Assembly (NCBI GenBank): GCA_938003765.1 | Contig: CALKYE010000277.1 | Span: 1-25,681 of the forward strand | Direction of reading: 5' to 3' | Length of the DNA: 25,681 nucleotides | Origin: an uncultured Planctomycetia bacterium | GTDB taxonomy: Bacteria; Planctomycetota; UBA1135; GCA-002686595 | In this document: positions 1 to 11,734 of the stretch, piece by piece | How the letters are laid out: each line of letters starts with the position of its first letter | Position numbering within the stretch: position 1 is the stretch's first letter | Program-made: the position numbers and the translations under genes | The notes under the pieces: generated by a model | What the model saw: the letters and a program-made list of their open reading frames with translations, nothing else | The model's database searches: none | Told to the model about the DNA's origin: nothing

Positions 1-545
1 TCGCAACGCGGCAGGTTGGCGAGCAGCTCCAGCGCGCGGGCGTGGTCGTTGTTCGTTGCGAGCTCGTCGAGAGCGGCGCGTGCGATCTCGACCTCGTGGC
101 GGCGCCACAGAGCAGGAGGTCCCAAGAGCACGGCGACTGCGGCGAACGCGCCAGCCGCGTGCCACAGCCCGAAGCGCCCCTGTACAGCGTGCTCCAGATC
201 GCTCGCAGCGTGGAAGTACGCCAGCCCCGTGCCCCACGGCACGAGTCCCAGCAGTCCAATCAACACGAGGACGCCGAACAGGGAGGCCTCGAGCAGCAAC
301 AGCCCGGTCAGAAGCGCGAACAGTGCGCCGATGAAGAACGCGAAGAGCATCGCACCGCGCTGGAAGTCCGACGTGGCAGGTCGCCAGACGTGCGCGGCGA
401 ACAGCGCGAGCTCGAGGCCCACGAACCACCTCACACACGTTGTCCAGGCGCCGTAGACGTGGAAGCCGAAGTGGTCGACGGCGAAGCACAGAAGCGGCAG
501 CCACAACCCGAACGCCAGCCACAGCCTGCGACGCCGTCCGGCCAT
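1..545 (-). CDS. Multi-pass membrane protein of unknown function, 3' end beyond the left edge
   Basis: The minus strand is open from an ATG at 543-545 to the left edge without a stop, giving 181 visible residues. The product begins with an Arg-rich stretch (MAGRRRRL) and then about five hydrophobic segments, near residues 8-23, 36-52, 64-86, 88-108 and 126-144. After residue 148 it turns soluble and helical (EVEIARAALDELATNNDHAR), which resembles the start of a TPR-like cytoplasmic or periplasmic tail. The start lies only 5 bases after the stop of the DUF1501 gene, so it is most likely the third gene of the PSD1-DUF1501 operon. I do not recognise the family. The reading frame is convincing because of its hydrophobic pattern and its tight spacing, whereas the overlapping plus-strand frames are Arg/Ser-rich and disordered. 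Confidence 0.72.
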   Translation of the reverse strand, partial: MAGRRRRLWLAFGLWLPLLCFAVDHFGFHVYGAWTTCVRWFVGLELALFAAHVWRPATSDFQRGAMLFAFFIGALFALLTGLLLLEASLFGVLVLIGLLGLVPWGTGLAYFHAASDLEHAVQGRFGLWHAAGAFAAVAVLLGPPALWRRHEVEIARAALDELATNNDHARALELLANLPRC

Positions 546-550
546 GGCGC

Positions 551-2017
551 TTACGCCAGCAGCTCGCGCACCACGCGGCCTTCGACGTCCGTCAGGCGGA
601 AGTCGCGGCCTTGAGCGAAGTAGGTCAAGCGCTCGTGGTCGAAGCCGAGCAGGTGCAGCAGCGTCGCGTGCAGGTCGTGCACGGAGACGGGGTTCTCGAC
701 GATGTTGTAGCTGTACTCGTCGGTGCGGCCGTAGCTCACGCCGGGGTTCACGCCGCCGCCCGCCATCCACACCGTGAAGCAGCGCGGGTGGTGATCGCGG
801 CCGTAGTTCGTGTTCGTGAGCTCGCCCTGGCTGTAGACCGTTCGACCGAACTCACCGGCCCACAGGACCAGCGTGTCGTCGAGCAATCCGCGGCGCTTCA
901 AGTCCTTGAGCAGCGCGGCCTGCGGTTGGTCGACGGCGCCGCACTGCGCGCGGATCTCCTTCGGCAGGTTGCCGTGCGCGTCCCAGCCGCGCATGTAGAG
1001 CTGGATGAAGCGCACGCCGCGCTCGGCGAGACGCCGCGCGAGCAGGCAGTTCGCCGCGAACGAGCCGGGCTTCGACACTTCGGGGCCGTAGAGCGCCAGC
1101 GTCTCCGCGCTCTCGTCGGAGAAGTCCGTGAGCTCGGGCGCCGACATCTGCATGCGGAACGCCATCTCGTGCTGCGCGATGCGCGTGCGGATCTCGGGGT
1201 CGAGCGTCGAGTCGAACTCGCGTTCGTTGAGCTGCGCAACGAGGTCGAGCATGCGGCGCCGGTCGGCGCGCTCCACGCCCGGAGGATCCTTCAGGTACAG
1301 CACGGGATCGCCGCTCGAGCGCAGCTTGCAGCCCTGGTGCTCGCTGGGGAGGAAACCGCTGCCCCAGAAGCGCGCCGAGAGCGCCTGCATGTTGCCCAGG
1401 CCCTGCGTGATCATCACGACGAAGGTGGGGAGGTTCGCGTTGGCGCTGCCCAGGCCGTAGCTCATCCACGAGCCGAACGACGGGCGACCGGGCTGCTGCG
1501 TGCCGGTCTGGAAGAACGTGATCCCGGGCTCGTGGTTGATCGCCTCGGTGTGCATCGAGTGGACGAAGCACAGCTCGCGCGCGAGCGAAGCGGTGTGCGG
1601 GATCAGCTCGCTCAGCCACACGCCGTCCTGGCGGTTCTCGTAGCGGCTGAACTTGAACATCGACGGCGCGACGGGGAAGCGCGCCTGACCGCTGGTCATC
1701 GTGGTGAGCCGCTGGCCCTGGCGGATCGAGTCCGGCAGATCCTGGTTGAAGCGACGGCGCAGCTCGGGCTTGTAGTCCCACAGATCGATCTGGCTCGGCG
1801 CGCCCTCCATGTGCAGGTAGATCACGCGCTTGGCCTTCGGCGCGAAGTGCGGGCCGATCGGAAGGCCGGTGTTCGAGCTAGCAGCGCGCGCGCTGGACGA
1901 GAGTCCGCCGAGCGAACCCAGCGCCATCGCGCCCAGGCCTGCGCCGACGCTTGCGGCGCCCAGGCCGAAGAAACGTCGTCGAGTCAGCGCCAACTGTCGT
2001 TCGCGAATCGGATCCAT
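551..2017 (-). CDS. DUF1501 family protein, Tat-exported
   Basis: A 488-residue protein that begins with a twin-arginine signal: TRRRFFGLGAA at about residues 12-22, then a hydrophobic Ala/Gly run ending near SSARA. The body matches DUF1501, a family with a sulfatase/alkaline-phosphatase-like fold. Visible marks are HMEGAPSQIDLWDYKP near the start of the domain and GRDHHPRCFTVWMAGG plus NPGVSYGRTDEY near the end, the usual places for metal-binding Asp and His. The start at 2017 was preferred over an in-frame start at 2098 because it gives the signal peptide, sits 4 bases after the PSD1 stop, and has a GGAG upstream at suitable spacing. In planctomycetes this family is typically encoded next to PSD1 cytochrome proteins, as here. 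The substrate is unknown; a role in processing sulfated or other complex polysaccharides has been proposed for such pairs, but nothing in this sequence shows it. Confidence 0.93.
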   Translation of the reverse strand: MDPIRERQLALTRRRFFGLGAASVGAGLGAMALGSLGGLSSSARAASSNTGLPIGPHFAPKAKRVIYLHMEGAPSQIDLWDYKPELRRRFNQDLPDSIRQGQRLTTMTSGQARFPVAPSMFKFSRYENRQDGVWLSELIPHTASLARELCFVHSMHTEAINHEPGITFFQTGTQQPGRPSFGSWMSYGLGSANANLPTFVVMITQGLGNMQALSARFWGSGFLPSEHQGCKLRSSGDPVLYLKDPPGVERADRRRMLDLVAQLNEREFDSTLDPEIRTRIAQHEMAFRMQMSAPELTDFSDESAETLALYGPEVSKPGSFAANCLLARRLAERGVRFIQLYMRGWDAHGNLPKEIRAQCGAVDQPQAALLKDLKRRGLLDDTLVLWAGEFGRTVYSQGELTNTNYGRDHHPRCFTVWMAGGGVNPGVSYGRTDEYSYNIVENPVSVHDLHATLLHLLGFDHERLTYFAQGRDFRLTDVEGRVVRELLA

Positions 2018-2021
2018 CGGG

Positions 2022-5597
<3,576 letters not shown>

Positions 5598-5728
5598 CGA
5601 GGGCAGAGACGTGCGGGATCCGGCCTGCGGACGGTGGGGGACGAGACCAAGGCCCCATCGTACTGGCCTCGCACGCGCGCGCAGCCGCAGACTTCCTTGC
5701 GCCGGCGTCGCTGCGCCGTGGCGCGCTT

Positions 5729-6919
5729 TCAGCTTCGCGCGAGGCCGAAGAGCAGCGCGAGGGCGGCGACGGTCCACACGCCGTACGCCTCGGCCAAATC
5801 GCTCCAACGCTCGCCGAGCAGCGCCTCACCCGTGAGGCCGGTCAACGCGGCTACGACTCCCAGCACTCCGACGGCGAAGCGACGACGCGCGGCCTCGGTC
5901 TCCGGCGCGAACGCCGTGGCGACCAGGCTCGCGAGCGGCAGCGCCATGACGACGAAGTGCTGCTTCCAACTGCGTTCCGACAGCAGGAGCATCGCCAGCG
6001 CGACGAGAGCGAACTCGCGCAAGGCGACGCGGGGCTCGCGCGGGCCGCGGGTGTGGCGTGCGACGAACGCGAGCAGCGCGGCCGCCGCGGTCAGGAACAC
6101 GGCTCGGAAGGCGCTTTGCTCGAGCGCAAGCCAGTGGATCGACAGATCGCGCTCGAAGTAGGGCGGGCGCGCCACGATGGCCGTCGAGTCGGTGAGCAGC
6201 CGCCCCAACCAGCCCGTGAGCGACTGATTGATGTGCTCGGTCTGCCGGCGCGTCAGTTCCGATCCGCTCAGGTGCGGCTCGAGCATCTGCTCGCTCCATT
6301 CGCCCACCAGTGCGAAGTGCCGCTCGAAGCCGAGCAACGCTCCGGGGATCACGAACGCGAACAGCGTCACCCCAGCCAGCATCCACAGGACCGCGCGCGG
6401 GCTGCGCTTCCACGCGAAGTACGCGAGGAACAGCGCCGGCGTGACCTTCAGCGTCGCGCCCAGCGCCGCCCACAGTCCCGCGGCGCGCTCTCGACCTCGT
6501 CCCCAACTGGAAGCTGCGGCCACGACACACGCCGCGACGGGGATGTTGATGTTGCCGTGCGCGATGTCGGACAGGAGCACGCGCGCGAGCAGCACCACGA
6601 GCGCGAGCAGCCCCCACGGCGGAAAGTCGGGCAGCGCGCCCGCCGCCATGCGCGCGACCGTCGCGACCATCCACCACGCGAGCGCGAGCTTGAACGCCGC
6701 CCACAGCACTCCTGCGCCGAGATCGTCGAACGCGAGCCACGGCCGCAGGCACAGCGCCGTCGTCGGCAGAGTCGGGAAGCCCTCGCGGACGGAGAGGTCG
6801 TCGCGTCCGTAGATGGACTCGCCACGCTCGAGCGCCGCGATGGCCGGACGCCACTTGAGGATCGCGCACTGGCCCTCTTCCGCCTTGTGCGCCGCCTGCA
6901 CGAGCGCGAGCACGGTCAA
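5729..6919 (-). CDS. DUF2029/GT87-like polyprenyl-phosphate-sugar glycosyltransferase
   Basis: A polytopic membrane protein of at least 396 residues. Numbered from the TTG at 6919, it shows family-like marks: GNIN at 122-125 at the head of a membrane helix, GATLKVTPALFL at about 154-165, and EHINQSLTGWLGRLL at about 229-242. These resemble DUF2029/GT87 enzymes, which transfer a sugar from a lipid carrier on the outer face of the membrane. TTG 6919 is the only ATG/GTG/TTG in this frame after the upstream stop at 7031-7033, but it falls inside a hydrophobic helix. The codons just upstream read LRRARAWTWTLAIAL, a natural positively charged start plus first helix, and the first of them is a CTG at 6959-6961. 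The true start may therefore be that CTG. The protease gene lies directly upstream on the same strand. The sugar donor and acceptor cannot be read from the sequence. Confidence 0.8.
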   Translation of the reverse strand: MTVLALVQAAHKAEEGQCAILKWRPAIAALERGESIYGRDDLSVREGFPTLPTTALCLRPWLAFDDLGAGVLWAAFKLALAWWMVATVARMAAGALPDFPPWGLLALVVLLARVLLSDIAHGNINIPVAACVVAAASSWGRGRERAAGLWAALGATLKVTPALFLAYFAWKRSPRAVLWMLAGVTLFAFVIPGALLGFERHFALVGEWSEQMLEPHLSGSELTRRQTEHINQSLTGWLGRLLTDSTAIVARPPYFERDLSIHWLALEQSAFRAVFLTAAAALLAFVARHTRGPREPRVALREFALVALAMLLLSERSWKQHFVVMALPLASLVATAFAPETEAARRRFAVGVLGVVAALTGLTGEALLGERWSDLAEAYGVWTVAALALLFGLARS

Positions 6920-7030
6920 CGCGATTGCGAGCGTCCACGTCCACGCGCGAGCGCGGCGCAGTGCGGAGTTCGAGCTCGAGATCGGCGCGTCGATGAGCGC
7001 GATCTTAGGTCGCGCGCGCGATCGCGGGCT

Positions 7031-8215
7031 TCACTGCTTGGCCGACGCCGCCTCGAGTCGCGGCTTCACGCCGCTGACCCTGTGAGCGCAGCCCGCGGAC
7101 TCCATCCAGTCGTAGATGTCGGGCATCGGAGTCGCGAGGCCCATGTGCGGCACGATGGTCGAGCGCGCCGCGCCGTGCGTGTAGATCTTCGAGAAGATGC
7201 CCACCAGCTCGTGCGTGCGCGCGTCGAAGATGCCGCCGCCCGAGTTGCCGATGTAGGTCGGCGCGCTCAGCATCCAGTAGCGGACGCCGTCGACCACGTG
7301 CGTGGTCGAAGCGATTTCGCCCGGCGTCGGGATCGGGTCGTTGCCCAGCGGACAGCCCACGGCGTAGACGGCGTCGAAGGTCGAGATCTGCGCCAGCCGC
7401 TCGCGCGAGGCGAGTCGCGCGCCGTGCTCGATGCGCTCGTCGAGTTGGAGCGCGAGCAACGCGACGTCCAGGCCGATGTCGTAGGCGACCATCAACGCGG
7501 TCTCCCGGCGAGTCGAGCCGTCGTGGGAGTAGATCGTGACCGGCACCGGGTCCGACGTGTGCTGCGGCGAGCCGTAGATGTCGCGCACGACGTGCCAGGA
7601 CGTCAGCACGTGCGTGGTCCAGCCGCGCTCGGCGTTGGGCGTCGATTCGAGCAGCACGCCGCTGCCGACGGTGGCGTCGCCCGCCAGTTGAACGACGGGA
7701 GCGACCAGCTCGCGCCACATGCGCTCGACGTCGCGCTCGACCAGCGGCGCGACGCGCGAGTGCAGCTCGGCGAGTTGGGCGCGGCTCTCGGCGTCCAGGC
7801 GCTGCGAGCGTTGGTCGAGTTCGACCAGACGCGATTCACGTTCGTCGACCAGCGCGGACAGGCGCGACAGGCGGCCGTCGATGTCGCGCGGCCCGATGCC
7901 GTTCCACAGGCGCTCCCAGCTCTCGAGACGCGCGCTCTGCTCGGCCAGCTCGCAGTCCGAGCGCTCGACCCGCGAGGACACGACCGCGAGTCGCTGCGCG
8001 AGTCGATCGGCGCGGTCGTCCGCGGCCAGCTCGGCGCGCGCTTGCGCCAGCTCGCTGTCCAAGGCCGCGACGCGCTGCTCGAGCTCTGCGACGCGCGCTG
8101 GCGCTTCGCGAGCCTCGCGCATCAGCTCCGCCGTGCGCGAACGCAGCGTGTGAATCTGGTCGACGGCGACGAGGGTCGCCGCTGCGAGGCCGGTGACGAG
8201 CGCGATGCGGTTCAT
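7031..8215 (-). CDS. Membrane-anchored coiled-coil trypsin-like serine protease
   Basis: A 394-residue protein. Residues 1-20 (MNRIALVTGLAAATLVAVDQ) form an uncleaved anchor or signal peptide. Residues about 25-165 are charged, Leu/Arg/Glu-rich and heptad-like, a long coiled coil. Residues about 170-375 are a trypsin-like domain of the Deg/S1C type, with a complete triad: His208 in TSWHVV, Asp250 in GLDVALLAL, Ser325 in GNSGGG. There is no PDZ domain after it; the chain ends about 20 residues past the fold. The start at 8215 was chosen because the longer open frame upstream runs into the cytochrome b562-like gene and is Arg-rich. The likely site is the periplasm, tethered to the inner membrane. 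The coiled coil suggests an oligomer or a partner, and the substrate is unknown. Confidence 0.88.
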   Translation of the reverse strand: MNRIALVTGLAAATLVAVDQIHTLRSRTAELMREAREAPARVAELEQRVAALDSELAQARAELAADDRADRLAQRLAVVSSRVERSDCELAEQSARLESWERLWNGIGPRDIDGRLSRLSALVDERESRLVELDQRSQRLDAESRAQLAELHSRVAPLVERDVERMWRELVAPVVQLAGDATVGSGVLLESTPNAERGWTTHVLTSWHVVRDIYGSPQHTSDPVPVTIYSHDGSTRRETALMVAYDIGLDVALLALQLDERIEHGARLASRERLAQISTFDAVYAVGCPLGNDPIPTPGEIASTTHVVDGVRYWMLSAPTYIGNSGGGIFDARTHELVGIFSKIYTHGAARSTIVPHMGLATPMPDIYDWMESAGCAHRVSGVKPRLEAASAKQ

Positions 8216-8364
8216 GGGGCGCCGTCGTTGCGCCAGCCATGGGCGGCTGCGGCGCGTGACGTCGTGGCCCTCATCGGCCCCGGCCCGCGCCGATTTGTAG
8301 CCATTCGCGGGCTTTGCCGCGCGAGCTCGCGGCCGCCCGCCTCCACCCGCCTCTGACCGCCGGG

Positions 8365-8811
8365 TCAGCGGCCGTCGCGCGGTCGGAACTGGCTGTGGCC
8401 GGCCGATTTCAGGTTGTCGGCCTGCCGCAGCGCCTTGTCCGCCTTCTTGGCGTCGCCCGCGAGGATCGCGGCCTCGACGTCGAGGAAGGCGCGCATCAGG
8501 TCCTGCATCTGCGTGCGGTAGGCGAGCTCCGCTTTGCGCTTGGCCTTCTCGTCGGCCAGGTCCGCGACGAGCTTGGGCAGCTCGGCCTTGGCGTCGAGCG
8601 TCGCGCGCTGCGCCTTCCACACCTCGGGCAACGCCTTCTCGACGGTGTCCGGCGTCTTGAGCGCGGTTTGGATGCTCTTCACGGCGCCGCCGATCTCTTC
8701 CATCGCGGCCTGCAGCTTCCCGCCGTCCTGCGGAGCCGAGCGCAGCGGGCGCGTCGCGAACACTCCGGCAGCCAGCGCAAAGGTCGCGCACACGATGATC
8801 CACTTGTTCAT
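8365..8811 (-). CDS. Cytochrome b562-like exported four-helix protein
   Basis: A 148-residue protein with an N-terminal signal peptide (about residues 1-26, MNKWIIVCATFALAAGVFAT) and then an all-helical domain. The pattern matches the cytochrome b562 family: Met37 in KLQAAMEEIG and His139 in SAGHSQFR occupy the places of the two axial haem ligands, about 102 residues apart (95 in the E. coli protein). There is no CXXCH, so any haem would be non-covalent b-type. Two in-frame ATGs exist. The second (8809-8811) is 7 bases from an AGGAG, while the first (8815-8817) is only 1 base from it, so the second was chosen. It is transcribed divergently from the dienelactone hydrolase and is followed on the same strand by the protease gene after 149 bases. 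Haem binding is inferred from the two ligands only. Confidence 0.86.
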   Translation of the reverse strand: MNKWIIVCATFALAAGVFATRPLRSAPQDGGKLQAAMEEIGGAVKSIQTALKTPDTVEKALPEVWKAQRATLDAKAELPKLVADLADEKAKRKAELAYRTQMQDLMRAFLDVEAAILAGDAKKADKALRQADNLKSAGHSQFRPRDGR

Positions 8812-8818
8812 TGGCATT

Positions 8819-8823
8819 CTCCT
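8819..8823 (-). promoter_or_regulatory. Ribosome binding site AGGAG that decides the cytochrome b562-like start
   Basis: On the minus strand AGGAG is followed by A, then ATG CCA ATG. Spacing to the first ATG is 1 base and to the second is 7 bases, so the second ATG (8811) is the functional one. Confidence 0.7.
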
Positions 8824-8962
8824 GTTGAAGCACGAGCATCGAGCAGCGCTCGAGCGGCGTCAATCGTGCGATGCGCGGAGCCCGCGCCGCCCTTGAGCCC
8901 GCATGAAGCAGCGCAACGGGCGCAAAGCTCTCGAACTCCTCTCGCAACTCAACGACTCAGCC

Positions 8963-9769
8963 ATGAAGACCCTGCTCACTCTCGCCGGCGCGCTGCTCCT
9001 TCCGTTCTTCGCCTCGACCGCCGCGCGACAGGAGACGCCGGCCACAGCGCTCGCGCAGTCGCCGCGCCACCACGAGTGGGTCGAGCTCGAACGCGGCGAG
9101 CGCAAGCTGCGCTGCTTCGTCGCGTTCCCCGAGGTGGCGGCCAAGGCGCCCGCGGTGCTCGTGATCCACGAGAACAAGGGCCTCACGGACTGGGTGCGCT
9201 CGGTGGCCGACGGCCTCGCCGCGGCGGGCTTCATCGCCATCGCGCCCGACTTGCTGTCCGGCGCAGGTCCCGAGAGCGGCGACACCACGAGCTTCGAGAG
9301 CGTCGACCTCGCCACGAAGGCGCTGTACGCGCTCGCGCCCGATCAAGTGAAGGCCGACCTCGACGCCGCGGCCGCGCACGTGCGCAAGCTCGACGCGTGC
9401 GACGGCTCGCTCAGCGTCGCGGGCTTCTGCTGGGGCGGCAGCCAGACCTTCACGTACGCCGCGCACGCCAAGGGGCTGCGCGCAGCGTTCGTGTTCTACG
9501 GCGGCGCTCCCAAGGACGCGGACTTGCTCGCGAAGATCGAGTGCCCGGTCTACGGCTTCTACGGAGAGAACGACGCGCGCATCACGAGCACGGTGGCCGA
9601 CACCAGCGCCGCGATGAAGACCGCGGGCAAGCGCTTCGAACCGGTGATCTACGCCGGCGCAGGACACGGCTTCGTGCGCGCCGGAGAAGCGGCGGACGCC
9701 TCCGAGGCCAACAAGAAGGCGCGCGCCGAGGCCTGGAAGCGCTGGATCGAATTGCTCGCCGCGAAGTGA
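8963..9769 (+). CDS. Exported dienelactone hydrolase family protein
   Basis: A 268-residue alpha/beta hydrolase with a signal peptide (MKTLLTLAGALLLPFFAS, residues 1-18). The family marks are VIHENKGLTDWVR at about 68-80, the nucleophile elbow GFCWGG with Cys156, GENDARI with Asp204, and AGAGHGF with His235. This is the Cys-Asp-His triad of dienelactone hydrolases in the right order and spacing. The family hydrolyses ester or lactone bonds, the classical substrate being 4-carboxymethylenebut-2-en-4-olide. The export signal and the lack of neighbouring aromatic-degradation genes argue against that classical role here. The ATG at 8963 was preferred over an in-frame ATG at 8903 because it places the signal peptide at the N terminus. 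The gene stands alone on the plus strand, convergent with the next gene across only 16 bases. Confidence 0.92.
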   Translation: MKTLLTLAGALLLPFFASTAARQETPATALAQSPRHHEWVELERGERKLRCFVAFPEVAAKAPAVLVIHENKGLTDWVRSVADGLAAAGFIAIAPDLLSGAGPESGDTTSFESVDLATKALYALAPDQVKADLDAAAAHVRKLDACDGSLSVAGFCWGGSQTFTYAAHAKGLRAAFVFYGGAPKDADLLAKIECPVYGFYGENDARITSTVADTSAAMKTAGKRFEPVIYAGAGHGFVRAGEAADASEANKKARAEAWKRWIELLAAK

Positions 9770-9785
9770 GCGCGGCTTCGCCCGG

Positions 9786-11651
9786 CTACTGGCAGGTGGT
9801 GAACGTCACCGCGTTGGACAGGCCGGTCGAGCTGGCGCTCTGCGGGTCGCGGAACCACGACTGCATCCAGAACGACGAGCCCGCCGGTGAGGCGTTGACG
9901 AGCGCGGTCAGCGGATAGCTGAACGACCCGGTGCACGTGCCGGCGGCGCCGCCCGAACTCTGCGCGGGGAAGCGCAACAGCGGCGGAGCGACACACAGGA
10001 ACCCGCCCTGGAACGGCGCGGCGATCGGCCCGTTGAAGCCGCGGAACACCAGTCCCGCGCGCTGGCCTTCGACCTGCGTCACGGAGACGGCGAAGTTGCC
10101 GGTCGGCGTCGGCGCGCCGCTGGTGCTGACCGCGGCGAGACAGCCGTTCGAGGAGAGCTTCGCCGTGCAATAGCTCTGCGGCTGCGCGCAGCCTGCGGTG
10201 ATGCGCAGCGCCAGTGGATTCGTGCTGTTGAAGATCATCCCGTCACCGCGGCGCGAGATCACTCCGGGACCGCTCACGCCCATGTTCGCGGCCGAGAAGT
10301 ACACGCCCGGCTGGTTGCTTCGCAGTCGCAACCAGTGGCGTCCCGCGGGGAGCTGCACGTTGAACGGACGGCGCACCCAATTGACGGTGTTGGGATTGAA
10401 GCGGAACTGGTAGGTGGCCGATGCGATCGGCGCGCTCTCGTTCGGGAAGTTCGCGCCGTTGTCGGGGAACAGCGTCGCGCTGAAGCCCGAGCCGTCGCCG
10501 TAGTTGGCGGTGAAGCCGTCGAGGTGGATCTCGCCGACGCTCCAGCCGCCGGCGGGCACGTCGATGGGGGAGAAGATTTCGAACTGGTTGCTCGCGACCG
10601 GCGTCGGACCGCCGAGCGTGAAGCTGGACAGCGCGGGATCGGAGTCCTGGTCGACGAGCAGCGTCCAACTCGGGCACGGGTCGAGCTCGCACTCGTCCGG
10701 CACGCCGTTGAGGTTGCAGTCGTTCGAGGTCCCGCCCGCGATGTCGAGCGCATCGCCCACGCCGTTGGCGTTGCAGTCGGCGAGGGCCTGCGGCTGCGGG
10801 CCGGTGCTGAGCGCGAGCGCCGAGGGCGACGGGCCGCTCGTGATCGAGTAGATCACCGCGCGGTTCTGGCCGTTCAGGTCCGCCGACTCCACGCGATCGG
10901 AGAGATCGTCGCAGAAGTACAGCTTCCCGCCAGCGCGGTCGACGACCAGCGAGATCAGCCCGCCGCTCTGCACGACGTTGATCGAGTTGTCGACCAGCAC
11001 GGTGAAGTCCGTGTCGTCGAGTCGGGCGCGACCGACGAAGTCGGTGATCGTGTCCGCGTCGAGCCAGTAGATGTAGCCGTTCGCGATGTCGAGCTCGATG
11101 TCGCGCACGGAGCTGACGCCGCGCACCACGGTCAGCACGTTCGACCCGTCGAGGTTCATGCGGCGGATCACGCCGTCGCCGCCGAAGTAGACGTGACCGT
11201 TCGTGCCGTCGACCGCCACGCCGCTGAGCGGCCAGGTCTGAACTGCGGTGAACAGCGGCTGCGGCGCGGTTCCATCGACGTTCGAGCGCCAGATCTGATT
11301 GCCCGCGGTGAAGTACATCTTGCCCAGGCCGTCGAAGCGCGGCGCGCGCGTGCTTCCGCTCGCGTTCACGAGGTTCGTGAAGCCGCTGCCGTCGAGCCCC
11401 ACGCGCGCGATGTTCTCCGGCGACGCCATGTCGGCGATGAACAGGCGCTGCGTCGGCGGATCCCACGCGAGCCCGACCGGCAGCCACTCGTTCGAGGGCA
11501 GTGAGAACAGCGTCTGCGCGTTCGAGCCGTCCAGGTTCATGCTGCGCACGCGCGCCGCGTTGAACTGGTACTCGGTGAAGTACAGCTTGGTCTGGGCGAA
11601 CAGCGCGGGGGCGGAGCAGAGCAGAGCGAGGGCGGCGAGGGTGTTGCGCAT
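9786..11651 (-). CDS. Secreted YWTD-like beta-propeller protein with calcium-loop pair and four-Cys C-terminal domain
   Basis: A 621-residue secreted protein with a signal peptide at 1-20 (MRNTLAALALLCSAPALFAQ). Residues 21-285 carry repeats of the form KLYF/IYWLD ... V.RMNLDGSN, as in LDL-receptor YWTD propellers (examples RRMNLDGSNVLTVV and YIYWLDADTI). Residues about 292-322 hold two acidic loops, DCNANGVGDALDI and DCNLNGVPDECE, a probable dockerin- or thrombospondin-3-like calcium site common in planctomycetes. A jelly-roll-like region spans about 330-485. Residues 491-621 form a domain with cysteines at 495, 504, 553 and 573 that recurs at the end of the FG-GAP protein in this window. 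The start at 11651 gives the cleanest signal peptide, but the in-frame ATG at 11675 (8 residues longer, MRRRPLFT) is also possible. Function is unknown; a surface binding protein is the best guess. Confidence 0.85.
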   Translation of the reverse strand: MRNTLAALALLCSAPALFAQTKLYFTEYQFNAARVRSMNLDGSNAQTLFSLPSNEWLPVGLAWDPPTQRLFIADMASPENIARVGLDGSGFTNLVNASGSTRAPRFDGLGKMYFTAGNQIWRSNVDGTAPQPLFTAVQTWPLSGVAVDGTNGHVYFGGDGVIRRMNLDGSNVLTVVRGVSSVRDIELDIANGYIYWLDADTITDFVGRARLDDTDFTVLVDNSINVVQSGGLISLVVDRAGGKLYFCDDLSDRVESADLNGQNRAVIYSITSGPSPSALALSTGPQPQALADCNANGVGDALDIAGGTSNDCNLNGVPDECELDPCPSWTLLVDQDSDPALSSFTLGGPTPVASNQFEIFSPIDVPAGGWSVGEIHLDGFTANYGDGSGFSATLFPDNGANFPNESAPIASATYQFRFNPNTVNWVRRPFNVQLPAGRHWLRLRSNQPGVYFSAANMGVSGPGVISRRGDGMIFNSTNPLALRITAGCAQPQSYCTAKLSSNGCLAAVSTSGAPTPTGNFAVSVTQVEGQRAGLVFRGFNGPIAAPFQGGFLCVAPPLLRFPAQSSGGAAGTCTGSFSYPLTALVNASPAGSSFWMQSWFRDPQSASSTGLSNAVTFTTCQ

Positions 11652-11657
11652 GGTGAA

Positions 11658-11693
11658 GAGCGGGCGCCTGCGCATCGGCGCGGGCGCCCGCTC
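11658..11693 (-). promoter_or_regulatory. Strong hairpin just before the YWTD-protein start
   Basis: An 11-base perfect inverted repeat (arms 11658-11668 and 11683-11693) encloses a T-G wobble pair and a 4-base inner stem around a 4-base loop, a near-continuous 16-pair hairpin. It fills most of the gap between two minus-strand genes. No T run follows on either strand, so a classical terminator is not supported. On the minus strand it ends 6 bases before the ATG at 11651, and the alternative ATG at 11675 lies at its loop, so it could influence translation. Confidence 0.5.
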
Positions 11694-11734
11694 GCTCTAC
11701 GCTAGCTCAGACGCGCCAGCCCGGCGCGACGCGC

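Noticed and set aside
5598..5728. TACGAT as a -10 box for the PSD1 operon
   Set aside because: No matching -35 element at suitable spacing, and six-base matches are expected by chance.
5598..5807. 70-codon N-terminal extension of the PSD1 protein
   Set aside because: It is Arg-rich, overlaps the end of the glycosyltransferase gene, and would bury the signal peptide that begins at 5597.
8216..8947. N-terminal extension of the protease through the cytochrome b562-like gene
   Set aside because: It is the shadow of that gene in another frame; the anchor peptide at 8215 marks the real start.
9770..9785. Terminator between the convergent hydrolase and YWTD genes
   Set aside because: Only 16 bases are available, with at most a 3-4 pair stem and no T run.
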